Counted from the first letter of the stretch, positions 25,538-35,581 are shown. The stretch: DNA of 64,000 nucleotides from Labedaea rhizosphaerae (GCF_004362825.1 NZ_SNXZ01000008.1:248001-312000); one strand, 5' to 3'. The notes: generated by a model not told the origin, from the sequence alone. Made by a program: numbers and translations.

Positions 25538-26080
25538 ATGAAGACGATCGTGCGTTTGCTGCCCGTGGCCGCAGTGGCGTTGGCGCTCGCGGCCTGCGGT
25601 TCACCGGACAACGGCACCGCGGCGCCCGCCAACGCCGGGAACACCACGAGTTCGTCGGCGCAGGCGCCGTCTTCGGTGACGCCGGCTCCGCCGACCTCCG
25701 GCAACGGCATCGCGCCGGGTGAGCCGGACCCGAACGGTGGTTCGAAGCGCCCGGGTGGGAACGCGCCGGGCGTGGTCATGGTCCTGCCGGCGAGCCAGGT
25801 CGACACCAAGGAGCTGCCGAACTTCGGCAAGGAGCCGCAGGTGTCGATCGGCGACGGCGGCCGGACCCTGCGCATCACCATCGGCAACGCGACCGGCTGC
25901 GCCACGATGCAGGGTGTGGTCAAGCAGCAGAACGCCGACGGCGTGTGGATCGCGCTGGTGCCCATGGACACCCCGCAGGGCGGGGAGCGCTGCGCCGAGT
26001 CGATGAACCAGAAGCCCGCCCTGGTGCGCCTCGACGCGCCGCTGGACAAGCGCGTGGTTCACCTGTCCTCGAGCTTCTGA
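25538..26080 (+). CDS. Lipoprotein of unknown function, paralogue of the previous gene
   Basis: 180 residues. The signal peptide (LLPVAAVALALAACGS) ends in the lipobox LAAC. A low-complexity Ala/Ser/Pro/Gly linker runs to about residue 75, then a domain with two Cys (TGCATMQG and GERCAESM) in the same layout as the upstream lipoprotein. The two look like an old tandem duplication that kept promoter geometry but diverged in sequence. Convergent with the kinase-like gene, 2 bp away. Extracytoplasmic; function unknown. Confidence 0.75.
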   Translation: MKTIVRLLPVAAVALALAACGSPDNGTAAPANAGNTTSSSAQAPSSVTPAPPTSGNGIAPGEPDPNGGSKRPGGNAPGVVMVLPASQVDTKELPNFGKEPQVSIGDGGRTLRITIGNATGCATMQGVVKQQNADGVWIALVPMDTPQGGERCAESMNQKPALVRLDAPLDKRVVHLSSSF

Positions 26081-26082
26081 GG

Positions 26083-26955
26083 TCAAGCGAGCCGCTGGAA
26101 CCAGGCGCGGTAGCGGGTCACCTGGCCGTGCAGGGCGGCCGGATCCCGCTGCCGCGCCCCTGCCAGCCTTGGTTGCGGGGTGCGGATCAGGATCTCGTGG
26201 ATGATCGTCCAGTAGAGGACGGACGCGGTGAGCGCGAAGCGCGTGCCCCCAAGGAGTTCGGCGAGCTCGTCGCACCGTTCCGGGTGCTCGGCGAAGACGT
26301 CGAGCGAGGTCGGATGCGCGCACAGGTAGGCGTGGTCGAGCGCTGGATCCCCGAGACCTGAGTACTCCCAGTCGACGAGCACGCGGCTCGCGGGGGTCAC
26401 CAGCAGGTTCGGCGGGCTCGCGTCGCAGTGCACCAGCGTCGGCCGCGTCGGGTGCGTGGGCTTGGCGAGCAACCGGTCGGCTGCCTCGTGCAGTGGCGCG
26501 GCGACCTCTGCGGGCAGCTCACTGAGCCGCCGCTTTCCGCGCCGCAGCAAGGCAACCGCGTCCGAGGCGGGGTACGGCGGACGCAGCCCCTTCGGCGTGT
26601 GCTCATGGACCACGGCCAGCATTTCGGCGGTCTTGTACGCGTCGGCCCAAGTCGGCCCTGGCGCCTTGCCGTCGACCCACGACGTGATGAGCGCGGTCAC
26701 CGGCGCGCCGCTCGGCGCCACCACCAACGCGATCGGTTCGGGCGCGAGACCCGACCCGGCGAGCGCGGCCAACGCGTCGTGTTCGCGCTGACCGCGTTCG
26801 CGCTCGTCGATGGGGGAGAGCTTGATCGCCAGCGGCTCGCCGTCCCGCTCGGCCCGCAGGACCACACCGTTGCCGCCGCTGGCGCGGACCTCGATCGACC
26901 CGTCACCGGGCTCGCCGCGCCAGCAGGTCACCGCCTGTTCGGCGAGTTCCCGCAC
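26083..26955 (-). CDS. Aminoglycoside phosphotransferase-fold kinase
   Basis: 290 residues of the APH/choline-kinase fold: an ATP-site lysine in PLAIKLSP, the catalytic loop LVHCDASPPNLLV (HxD....N form) and the metal-binding VDWEYSGLGDPALDHAYL. This family phosphorylates small alcohols or drugs; the substrate cannot be predicted. GTG 26955 starts 10 bp after the fumarase stop, so it is probably the second gene of that operon. No evidence that it is a resistance gene. Confidence 0.8.
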   Translation of the reverse strand: MRELAEQAVTCWRGEPGDGSIEVRASGGNGVVLRAERDGEPLAIKLSPIDERERGQREHDALAALAGSGLAPEPIALVVAPSGAPVTALITSWVDGKAPGPTWADAYKTAEMLAVVHEHTPKGLRPPYPASDAVALLRRGKRRLSELPAEVAAPLHEAADRLLAKPTHPTRPTLVHCDASPPNLLVTPASRVLVDWEYSGLGDPALDHAYLCAHPTSLDVFAEHPERCDELAELLGGTRFALTASVLYWTIIHEILIRTPQPRLAGARQRDPAALHGQVTRYRAWFQRLA

Positions 26956-26965
26956 CCCGCTGCCC

Positions 26966-28621
<1,656 letters not shown>

Positions 28622-28838
28622 AGCCCGCGGACTCCCTTTGGCGCAGTCAGTTCGACGGTTGGGGACGTTACTCGCCGGGTTTTGGGTGGTTGGCGGGTGT
28701 GGTGCGAGCGTGTCAGGTGGGCGAGCACGTGGGGGGCGCTGGTGCGGGCGGCGCATGGGAGGCGCGTGTGTGGGGCTGCCTGTGACGGCCTGGCGTGCTT
28801 CGTGGGTGCGAGCGTGTCAGGTGCGGCGAGCGTGTGGG

Positions 28839-28960
28839 TGGGTTCGGTTTGACACGGGGACCCCCACGGCGGCCAGCAAGCGCGGAACAAGGGGCAGGCG
28901 GTGCTGCCCTTGCTTGCCGGACAGCGTATGGCCGCCGTGCCCCGTGTAAAACCGAACCCA
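28839..28960. repeat. Nested hairpin element, copy 1
   Basis: The outer 21-nt arms (28839-28859 and 28940-28960) pair except for one G-A mismatch. A 5-nt ACCCC bulge follows, then an inner stem CACGGCGGCCA / TGGCCGCCGTG. The 53-nt apical part folds again (CAAGG-GCAG with CTGC-CCTTG). Arms are nearly identical to the copy at 63687, while the apical sequence is unrelated. Confidence 0.8.
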
Positions 28961-29051
28961 GCTGGATAGCTTTGGCCTGGCCTCGGGGCTGGGTTCGAGG
29001 GGTCGGCAGCCCGTGGGACTTGGTCGACAGGCAGGCCCGCGGTGCCGGAAC

Positions 29052-29184
29052 GAGGGAACACGCCAGGTCGGAACGGGGGACACGCCGGGCGTGAGTGTGG
29101 GACACGCCCTGCCGGAGCGGGGGACACACCTGGCGGGAAGAGGGGACACACCCGGTCGGAAGAGGGGACACGCGCGGGGGCTGG
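29052..29184 (+). repeat. 22-nt degenerate tandem repeat array, six units (copy 1)
   Basis: Units begin near 29052 (23 nt), 29075, 29097, 29119, 29141 and 29163. The core is G(G/T/A)GGGACAC(G/A)C followed by a variable half ending GGAA(C/G) or GAGT. Units abut with no spacers. The same unit occurs on both sides of the second hairpin at 63.5-63.95 kb. Confidence 0.8.
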
Positions 29185-29520
29185 GGGCGGCTCAGCCGTC
29201 GGCCGACTGGGCGGGTGGCGGATTCGGGTGCCGGGGCCGGGGGTCCGGGGGCGGAGCCCGCCGGCCGGGGGTTTGGGGGCTTGGCCCCCAAAAGACGCCC
29301 TTCCGGCCCCCGAGCGAAATCGCGTCAGCGATGAGTAGGGGAGCCGAAGGCCGGAAGGCCGGGGCGGCCCCCGGCCGTCCCGACCTCCCGTGGGGTGCGG
29401 CTACCGGGGTGGCCGGGCCGCGAAGTCGTTGTGTCTACCCACGTTGTCGTGAGGCGCGTCACAAGTCAACGCGGCCGAACGGGTGAGTGTTGGTAGCTGA
29501 CGACCAGACTCTGGGATTTG

Positions 29521-30495
29521 TTAGCTGGCGTAAGCGCGCAGCTTCTCCGCACGCTCGCCCTGGCGCAGCTTCGACATGACCTCGCGCTCGATCTGGCGCA
29601 CCCGCTCGCGGGACAGGCCGAACTGCTTGCCGATCTGGTCCAGCGTGCGCGGCTGCCCGTCGTCCAGGCCGTAGCGCAGGCGGATCACCGACTGCTCGCG
29701 GTCGTCGAGGGTGGCGAGCACGCGGCGCAGGTCGTCCTGCAGCAGGCCGGAGATCACCGTGCTCTCGGCGTCGGTGGCCTCGCCGTCCTCGATGAAATCG
29801 CCCAGCGGGGCGTCCTCCTCGGAACCGACCGGCATGTCCAGGCTTACCGGGTCGCGGGCGTGGTCGAGCAGGTCGGCGACCTTCTCGGGGGTCAGCCCGG
29901 CCTCGTTGGCCAGTTCCTCGTGGGTCGCCTCGCGGCCGAGCTGCTGGTGCAGGTCGCGCTTGATGCGCGCGAGCTTGTTCACCTGCTCCACGAGGTGGAC
30001 TGGGAGCCGGATGGTGCGGCCCTGGTCGGCCATGCCCCTGGTGATGGCCTGGCGGATCCACCAGGTCGCGTAGGTGGAGAACTTGAAGCCCTTGGTGTAG
30101 TCGAACTTCTCGACCGCGCGGATCAGGCCCAGGTTGCCTTCCTGGATCAGGTCGAGCAGCGGCATGCCGCGCCCGGTGTAGCGCTTGGCCAGCGACACGA
30201 CCAGGCGCAGGTTGGCCTCGAGCAGGTGGTTCTTCGCCACGTGCCCGTCGGCGACCAGGGTCAGCAACTCCTCGCGACGGGTGGGGGAGAGCTTCGCGGC
30301 GGTGTCCAGCATGTGCTGGGCGAACACGCCTGCCTCGATCCGCTTGGCCAGCTCGACTTCCTGCGCCGCGGTGAGCAGCGCGGTCTTGCCGATGCCATTC
30401 AAGTACACTCGAACCAAGTCCGCGGCGGGACCTTGGGCGTCAAGGTCGGCGGACTCTGCGACGAACTCTCGGTCACGCTGCTGCGGGATCGTCAT
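29521..30495 (-). CDS. sigB: RNA polymerase principal-like sigma factor SigB
   Basis: 324 residues: region 1.2 ([31 protein letters not shown]), region 2 ([57 protein letters not shown]), region 3 and region 4.2 ([28 protein letters not shown]). It lacks the long acidic and Ala-rich N-terminus of the SigA at 40954, as expected for the non-essential stress-linked SigB of actinobacteria. ATG 30495 has GGGAGG upstream. A GGGAAC-N18-GTT promoter about 125 nt upstream suggests ECF-sigma control. Confidence 0.93.
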   Translation of the reverse strand: MTIPQQRDREFVAESADLDAQGPAADLVRVYLNGIGKTALLTAAQEVELAKRIEAGVFAQHMLDTAAKLSPTRREELLTLVADGHVAKNHLLEANLRLVVSLAKRYTGRGMPLLDLIQEGNLGLIRAVEKFDYTKGFKFSTYATWWIRQAITRGMADQGRTIRLPVHLVEQVNKLARIKRDLHQQLGREATHEELANEAGLTPEKVADLLDHARDPVSLDMPVGSEEDAPLGDFIEDGEATDAESTVISGLLQDDLRRVLATLDDREQSVIRLRYGLDDGQPRTLDQIGKQFGLSRERVRQIEREVMSKLRQGERAEKLRAYAS

Positions 30496-30618
30496 TGGAT
30501 GCTCCCTCCCCCTGTTGCGGGCTGGTGTGCGGCGGGTCACCCCAGCACTGCGGTGGCGCGGTGGTCGCTGAGCCCTGTGCTGCCCTGGTGGGCTGCTCGG
30601 CGGCCGTTCAATCGGGAA

Positions 30619-30645
30619 AACGCTTCGTCGTCTCGATTCGTTCCC
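30619..30645 (-). promoter_or_regulatory. ECF-sigma (SigH/SigE/SigR-type) promoter of sigB
   Basis: On the minus strand GGGAAC (30645-30640), exactly 18 nt, then GTT (30621-30619). This is the GGGAA(T/C)-N18-GTT pattern known for SigR/SigH-class stress sigmas. In mycobacteria sigB is known to be driven by SigE and SigH. It predicts a 5' leader of about 115 nt. Confidence 0.55.
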
Positions 30646-30805
30646 GACTTCCACACTTGGTGGACGTGACGCGGGGAACATCGGTTGTTCGCCCTTACCT
30701 GAGCTTTTGCTGAGAAACGGTTACCCCGATCCCGTCCCCGCAAACGGTCTCGTGCCCGGCAGTGCGCGCGCATCGGCCCACAGGCTGACTTCCGACCCCT
30801 ACCGA

Positions 30806-30836
30806 ACCCTGACTGTCCCTGATGGACAGTCAGGGT
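30806..30836 (-). terminator. Hairpin terminator after dtd
   Basis: A 13-bp perfect stem (ACCCTGACTGTCC with GGACAGTCAGGGT) and 5-nt loop begins 1 nt past the dtd stop codon on the minus strand. It separates the methyltransferase-dtd operon from the sigB promoter region. Confidence 0.75.
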
Positions 30837-30837
30837 C

Positions 30838-31263
30838 CTACAGCTCGACGAGCACGGTGAAGGGTCCGTCGTTCACGCTGTGTACCGCCATGGGTGCGCC
30901 GAAGCGTCCGGTTGCCACCGTCGCGCCGCGTGCCCGCAACTCGGCGACGACCGCTTCCACCAACGGTTCGGCGTCCTGCGGCCGGGCCGCCTCGATCCAC
31001 GACGGGCGCCTGCCCTTGCGGGTCTGGCCGTAGAGGGTGAACTGGCTCACCACGAGCAGCGGCGCGCCGGTCGTCGCGCAGGACTCCTCGTCGCGAAGAA
31101 TGCGCAATTCGTGCAGTTTGCGGGCCATCACCGGGGCCAGTGCCGGTTCGTCGCCGACTTTGATGCCCAGCAGCACCAGCAGGCCCGGCTCGTCGATCGC
31201 GCCGACCACCTCGTCGGCCACGGTCACCCGCGCCGAGGTGACCCGTGCCACAACCGCTCGCAC
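30838..31263 (-). CDS. dtd: D-aminoacyl-tRNA deacylase
   Basis: 141 residues with the DTD signatures [21 protein letters not shown] (the SQFTL active-site loop) and [22 protein letters not shown] (the GxPM-like motif and NDGPxT loop). It hydrolyses D-amino acids mischarged on tRNA in the cytosol. GTG start, 3 nt after the stop of the methyltransferase gene, so the two are coupled. Confidence 0.95.
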   Translation of the reverse strand: MRAVVARVTSARVTVADEVVGAIDEPGLLVLLGIKVGDEPALAPVMARKLHELRILRDEESCATTGAPLLVVSQFTLYGQTRKGRRPSWIEAARPQDAEPLVEAVVAELRARGATVATGRFGAPMAVHSVNDGPFTVLVEL

Positions 31264-31266
31264 GGC

Positions 31267-32784
31267 TCAGCCCGCCAGTTCAGGCGGCAGCAGCATGCCG
31301 TGCCGCAGCAGGTCGACGACCACGGGCACGGCGGCGTCCACCAGGGACGCGCTGTCCAGGCCGTGGGCGCCGGCCAGCAACGCGAGCAGTTCCCGCAGCG
31401 GCAAGGCGCCCTGGCAGCCCGCGAGCAGTGCGGAGGTCAGCTCGTCGACCTCGTGCTGCCAGCCCGGCCCGTCCATCCGGTGCAGCCGGCGCACCAGTTC
31501 GGCCCAGCCCTCGCTGCCCGGTTCGGCCACCCGCTCGAGCACCACCGTGCGCGGCACCGTGAACGCGGTGTCGAGCAACGCCTCGCGGGTGTCGTTGCGG
31601 CGCAACCAGTCCACGCGATCCAGCCAGCCCGCCGCCTCCGGGCCCAGCGGGTCGTCGAAGGCTTGGCGCAGGTCCTCGCAGTCCACGTGGGTGGGCGTGC
31701 CGTCAGGTGTGCGGCGCAGGGTGACGAACCCGAAGCCGATGCCCGCCACGTCGTTCTCGGCGAACCAGTCGAGCCACGCCGAGGCCTGCGCCGAGCCCTG
31801 CGGTGAGCGCGGGTCGATGCCGGCGTCCCGCAACCACGTCCCGACGTACAAGGCCGGGTCGGCCACGTCGCGTTGCACGAACCACGCGTCGACGCCGGTG
31901 TCCGGCAGCCACGCCGCGACCCGGTGGGCCCAGTCCTCGCCGGGCAGGTGCAGCCACGACGCGAGCAACTGACCGACGCCGCCCTCGGCGAGCACGTCCG
32001 GCAGGCCACGCACGACGAGCTCGCTGGCGCCGTCGCCCGCGAGGCCCGAGTCGCGGTAGGTGAAGTCGACGCGCGGCGGGCCGACCACGAACGGCGGGTT
32101 GCAGACGACCTGGTCGAACCGCCGGCCCGCGACCGGCTCGAACCACGAGCCGCGCTCGGTGCGCACGTCCAGCTCGTTGATCGCGAACGTGGCGCGGGCG
32201 AGGCTCAGCGCGCGCTCGGAGAGGTCGGTCGCGGTGAGGCTGCGCGCGTGCCTGCTCGCGTGCAGGGTCTGCACGCCGCACCCGGCGCCGAGGTCGAGCA
32301 GGGAACCGACCGGGCGGCGCATGGTCGCCCGGGCCAGGCTCAGGGAGGCGTGGCCGATGCCGAGCACGTGGTCGGCGGGCACCCGGCGGTCAGGGCGCTG
32401 GTCGGCGTCGAGGTCGGCGAACACCCACCAGGAACCCTCGTCGTCGCCGTAGGGGCGCACGTCGAGCGCGGCCCGCAGGCGGTCGCCGTCCGGGGCGAGC
32501 AGGCCCGCGGCGATCAGGTCGCCGGTGCGCACGCCGGGCAGCGCGGCCTCGACCGCGCCGGCCGGCTCGGGGTCGCCGAGCAGCAGGAGGCGCACGAGCG
32601 TGCCCAGCTCGCCGGCGTCGCGGCTGGCCCGGCGGGCGGGTTCCGGTTCGCCGCGGCCCAACGCGGTGTGGGCCTGGGCGCCGAGCAGGTCGAGGACGCC
32701 GTCGGCGTGGTAGCCGGTGGCCTGGAAGGCTTCGCGCAGGGCGGCCGACAGCGGGCCGGAAAGAGCGGAAAGATCGCTGAGCAC
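31267..32784 (-). CDS. Class I SAM-dependent methyltransferase (N6-adenine/glutamine type)
   Basis: 505 residues. A helical N-terminal domain precedes a Rossmann methyltransferase core with SAM loop LLDLGAGCGVQTLHAS at about residue 160 and the catalytic NPPF motif (QVVCNPPFVVG) at about 230, which marks methylation of planar amino groups in nucleic acid bases or Gln side chains. A further domain of about 180 residues lies C-terminal. It resembles the actinobacterial DUF7059/methyltransferase proteins found beside dtd. Substrate unknown; an rRNA role is a guess. Confidence 0.8.
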   Translation of the reverse strand: MLSDLSALSGPLSAALREAFQATGYHADGVLDLLGAQAHTALGRGEPEPARRASRDAGELGTLVRLLLLGDPEPAGAVEAALPGVRTGDLIAAGLLAPDGDRLRAALDVRPYGDDEGSWWVFADLDADQRPDRRVPADHVLGIGHASLSLARATMRRPVGSLLDLGAGCGVQTLHASRHARSLTATDLSERALSLARATFAINELDVRTERGSWFEPVAGRRFDQVVCNPPFVVGPPRVDFTYRDSGLAGDGASELVVRGLPDVLAEGGVGQLLASWLHLPGEDWAHRVAAWLPDTGVDAWFVQRDVADPALYVGTWLRDAGIDPRSPQGSAQASAWLDWFAENDVAGIGFGFVTLRRTPDGTPTHVDCEDLRQAFDDPLGPEAAGWLDRVDWLRRNDTREALLDTAFTVPRTVVLERVAEPGSEGWAELVRRLHRMDGPGWQHEVDELTSALLAGCQGALPLRELLALLAGAHGLDSASLVDAAVPVVVDLLRHGMLLPPELAG

Positions 32785-32869
32785 GGCGCAGATCGTGTCA
32801 CGTTTTGCTGTCCACCTCCGTCACCTGTGGGGGCACGGAAGTGGGATAGTGGGGAACGGAGGTGGTGTC

Positions 32870-33193
32870 GTGGAAGGCCACGAGCAGGACGACACCCCGG
32901 TGCTGATCACCGAGGCGGCGCGATCGCTGCACGATCAGCGGGAAGAGCGCAAGCGCCGGTACCTGCTGACCATGGCGATGCGGATCCCGTTCTTCATCGC
33001 CGCCGCCTTGTTCCACGATCCGTGGTGGGTGGCGGTGATCTTCGTCGTGCTGTCGGTCCCGTTGCCGTGGATCGCGGTGCTGATGGCCAACGACCGGCCG
33101 CCGCGCAAGGCGGAGAAGGTCAGCAAGTTCAAGCCTGGGGTGCACGAGCCCCAGCAGATCGAGCCGACGGGGCATCAGGTCATCGAGGGTTGA
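32870..33193 (+). CDS. DUF3099 membrane protein
   Basis: 107 residues with two hydrophobic helices (MRIPFFIAAALFHDPWWVAVIFVVLSVPLPWIAVLMAN) preceded by the family's VLITEAARSLHDQREERKRRYL. DUF3099 is an uncharacterised actinobacterial membrane family usually near sigB. GTG 32870 has GGAGG 7 nt upstream, which decides the start. Convergent with psuK. Confidence 0.88.
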   Translation: MEGHEQDDTPVLITEAARSLHDQREERKRRYLLTMAMRIPFFIAAALFHDPWWVAVIFVVLSVPLPWIAVLMANDRPPRKAEKVSKFKPGVHEPQQIEPTGHQVIEG

Positions 33194-33231
33194 CCTTTGG
33201 GTTGCCCGCTCAACCAGTTCGTCGTCGTGCG

Positions 33232-34104
33232 TCAGGGCAGTTTGGGTGGGGCGGCGCCGGGTTGGGTCACTGCTGTCGCTGCGGTGGCAATCGCGTGGGT
33301 CAGGGGGTCCGGGGCGTCGTTGATCAGGGCGGCGATCAGGCCCGCGTTGAAGGCGTCGCCCGCGCCCGTGGTGTCCACGCTCGTCACCTCCACCGCCGGG
33401 GCGGTGTGCATGCCGATGCGGTCCACCCAGGTCGCGCCCGCGTGGCCCGCGGTCACCACCACCGAACCGACCACGTCCAGCAGGTCCCGTGCCGACTCCG
33501 GGTCCGGTGAACCGGTCAGCGCGGCCAGCTCGTCGGCGTTGGGGAGCAACAGGTCCACGCCGCCGACCAGGTCCAGCAGTTCCGGACCCATGGCCACCGC
33601 GGTCTGCGGGTCGACCGAGGTCGTCACCCCCGCGGCCGCCGCCGCGGTCAGCGCCGCCACCGCGGCCAGGCGCGACAACGGGTCGAGGAGCAGGTATCCC
33701 GACACGTGCAGGTGCTTGGCGGTCGCCATCACGTCCGCGTCCAGGTCGGGCACGGCGAGGCGGGCCGCGGCGCCGCGGTCGGAGTACATGGTGCGCTGGC
33801 CCGTCGCATCGACCATGACCACGACCGCGCAGGTGGGGGCTTCCGGGTCCACCGCGAAGCGGCAGTCGACGCCGCGGGCGGTGAGGTCAGCGGCGATCCG
33901 CCGGCCCTCGGGATCGTCGCCGACCCGCGCCATCAACGCCGTGGGAGCGCCCAGGAAGGCGAGCCACGCCGCCGTGTTGGCGCCCGCACCGCCGATGGTC
34001 CTGCGGATGGTCGCGGGCACGTCACCGCCCGGAGCCACGGCGGCAGCGGGGTGCACGACCACGTCCACGGCCGCGTCACCGAGGACGACCACGTGATCGG
34101 TCAT
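33232..34104 (-). CDS. psuK: Pseudouridine kinase (PfkB family)
   Basis: 290 residues with PfkB signatures: GGAGANTAAWLAFLG near residue 40 and DTTGAGDAFNAGLIAALI near 245, holding the catalytic Asp and anion hole. PfkB kinases phosphorylate sugars and nucleosides. The pseudouridine call rests on its ATGA overlap with psuG, which would take the kinase product, pseudouridine 5'-phosphate. Other nucleosides or ribose remain possible. Confidence 0.82.
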   Translation of the reverse strand: MTDHVVVLGDAAVDVVVHPAAAVAPGGDVPATIRRTIGGAGANTAAWLAFLGAPTALMARVGDDPEGRRIAADLTARGVDCRFAVDPEAPTCAVVVMVDATGQRTMYSDRGAAARLAVPDLDADVMATAKHLHVSGYLLLDPLSRLAAVAALTAAAAAGVTTSVDPQTAVAMGPELLDLVGGVDLLLPNADELAALTGSPDPESARDLLDVVGSVVVTAGHAGATWVDRIGMHTAPAVEVTSVDTTGAGDAFNAGLIAALINDAPDPLTHAIATAATAVTQPGAAPPKLP

Positions 34105-35042
34105 AGTTTGGTGAGTTCGACGGCCACCTGCGCGGCCAGTTCCGCGTTGCCGCGCACGAGCGCCTCGTTCGCGTCCAGGCTCGCCCCCTCGCTCGCCGTG
34201 TGGAAGTGCTCCAGCAGGACCGGGGTCACGTCCTTGCCGCGCACGTTGCGGCTGCGGACCAGGTCCATGCCGCCGGCCAGCAGCATGGCATGCAGGGCGC
34301 GGTCCATCTCGTGCTCGGGGGCGATGGGGTTGGCCAGCACCAGACCGGACTTGCCGGGCGTGCACGTCCAGTGCGACCGGGCGACGGCCGCCGCGTCCGA
34401 CGGCGTGTTCACCCGCCACGGGACCTCGTATGCCGAGTCGCGCAGGTAGAACGCGGGGAACACGTCGGTGCCGTAGCCGAGCACCGGCACCGAGGCCGTT
34501 TCCAGCACTTCCAGCGTCGCGCCGATGTCGAGGACCGACTTCACACCCGAGCACACGACCAGCACCGGGGTCTGGGCCAGCACGCCCAGGTCCGCCGAGA
34601 CGTCCCAGCTGACCGCGCCCTCGGGTGCGGCAAGGTGCACGCCGCCGAGGCCGCCGGTGGCGAACACGGCGATGCCCGCCTCGGCCGCGAGCGCCGCCGT
34701 CGCGGCCACCGTGGTGGCGCCGTCGGTGCCCAGGGCGAGCGCGGCGCCGATGTCGCGCCGCGACAGCTTGCGCAGGTCCGCGTCCGGCGCGCACACCCGC
34801 TGCAGCGCATCGTCGTCGAGGCCGATGCGGGCGGCGCCGTCGAGGACGGCGATGGTCGCGGGCACGGCGCCCGCGTCGCGGACGATGCGCTCCAGCTCGC
34901 GGCCGACCGCGAGGTTGCGGTCCCACGGCAGGCCGTGCGCCAGGATCGTGCTCTCCAGTGCGACCACGGCGGTGCCTGTCGCCAGCGCGTCGGCGACCTC
35001 GTCGGCGATCACCAGGCGTTCGGTCTTACTCATGCCTGGCAT
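34101..35042 (-). CDS. psuG: Pseudouridine-5'-phosphate glycosidase
   Basis: About 310 residues carrying the family landmarks ALESTILAHGLPWDRN, KLSRRDIGAALALG with the Lys that forms the imine, ATGGLGGVH, VVCSGVKSVLDIGATLE and LVLANPIAPEHEMD. It splits pseudouridine 5'-phosphate to uracil and ribose 5-phosphate. Start at ATG 35042 or 35033; both overlap the end of the upstream flavoprotein gene, so translation is coupled. Confidence 0.93.
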   Translation of the reverse strand: MPGMSKTERLVIADEVADALATGTAVVALESTILAHGLPWDRNLAVGRELERIVRDAGAVPATIAVLDGAARIGLDDDALQRVCAPDADLRKLSRRDIGAALALGTDGATTVAATAALAAEAGIAVFATGGLGGVHLAAPEGAVSWDVSADLGVLAQTPVLVVCSGVKSVLDIGATLEVLETASVPVLGYGTDVFPAFYLRDSAYEVPWRVNTPSDAAAVARSHWTCTPGKSGLVLANPIAPEHEMDRALHAMLLAGGMDLVRSRNVRGKDVTPVLLEHFHTASEGASLDANEALVRGNAELAAQVAVELTKL

Positions 35043-35541
35043 GATCCCCGTCGCGGTCGAACCACCAGCGGGTGGGGGACTCGGTGAACCGGTCGTCGGC
35101 CACGCCGAACGCCGAGTGCGGCCGGACCAGCACCAGGGCGTTCGTCTCGAAGAACGTCATGGGGTAGCCCGTGCGGTACTTGTCGTTGAGCGCGTCGGCG
35201 AACCGCTCGACCGCGTCGTGGTCGGTGACCAGTTCGGCGACGCCGTCGACCACGACGGGGTTGCGCGGGTCGTCCGTCGCGACGGTGACCGTGGGGCGGG
35301 CGGCGAGGTTGCGCACCTTGCGCGAGCCGTGCGCCGAGGAGAACCACAGGCCCGCCTCGTCGTCCCAGCAGCCCCACACCGGCATGAGGTGCGGCCTGCC
35401 GTCCGGCCACACCGTGGCGATCCAGTAGTCGTGGGACGCACGCAGCCGTAACCGCGCCCACGACCACGGCAGCATCCCGTCGGCCGACGGCGAGACGCCG
35501 TAGCCGGGCATGTGCGGGCGGGTGGCGCGCGGTTCGGTCAT
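35026..35541 (-). CDS. Pyridoxamine 5'-phosphate oxidase-fold flavoprotein
   Basis: 171 residues with the split-barrel flavin fold: ASHDYWIATVWPDGRPHLMPVWGCWDDEAGLWFSSAHGSRKVRNLAARPTVTVAT, then VVVDGVAELV and a C-terminal RWWFDRDG. Such proteins bind FMN or F420 and reduce or sequester diverse substrates; the residues here do not settle which. ATG 35541 is chosen because upstream frame residues (Arg-rich) look non-coding. First gene of the psuG-psuK operon. Confidence 0.83.
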   Translation of the reverse strand: MTEPRATRPHMPGYGVSPSADGMLPWSWARLRLRASHDYWIATVWPDGRPHLMPVWGCWDDEAGLWFSSAHGSRKVRNLAARPTVTVATDDPRNPVVVDGVAELVTDHDAVERFADALNDKYRTGYPMTFFETNALVLVRPHSAFGVADDRFTESPTRWWFDRDGDHARHE

Positions 35542-35581
35542 GCCGCGGATTCTCGCGCGCCACCCTGACAATTCCGGGCGG

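Larger units (their letters stand above)
28622..29520. other. 899-bp non-coding, repeat-rich region between sigB and fumarase
   Basis: No reading frame here has gene-like codon use, although several long frames stay open. It holds the fumarase promoter near its left end, two copies of a GTGCGAGCGTGTCAGGTG direct repeat (near 28701 and 28806), a nested hairpin element (28839-28960), a 22-nt tandem array (29052-29184) and very GC-rich hairpins. One of these is TTTGGGGGC/GCCCCCAAA at 29272-29292. Another is CCTTCCGGCC/GGCCGGAAGG at 29299-29358, enclosing ATCGC/GCGAT. Confidence 0.75.

Noticed and set aside
28839-28960. Hairpin as an insertion sequence with a transposase
   Set aside because: No transposase-like frame between the arms, and no clear target-site duplications next to either copy; a non-autonomous element remains possible.
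29052-29184. CRISPR array
   Set aside because: Units are contiguous at 22 nt with degenerate sequence and no spacers; no cas genes in the window.
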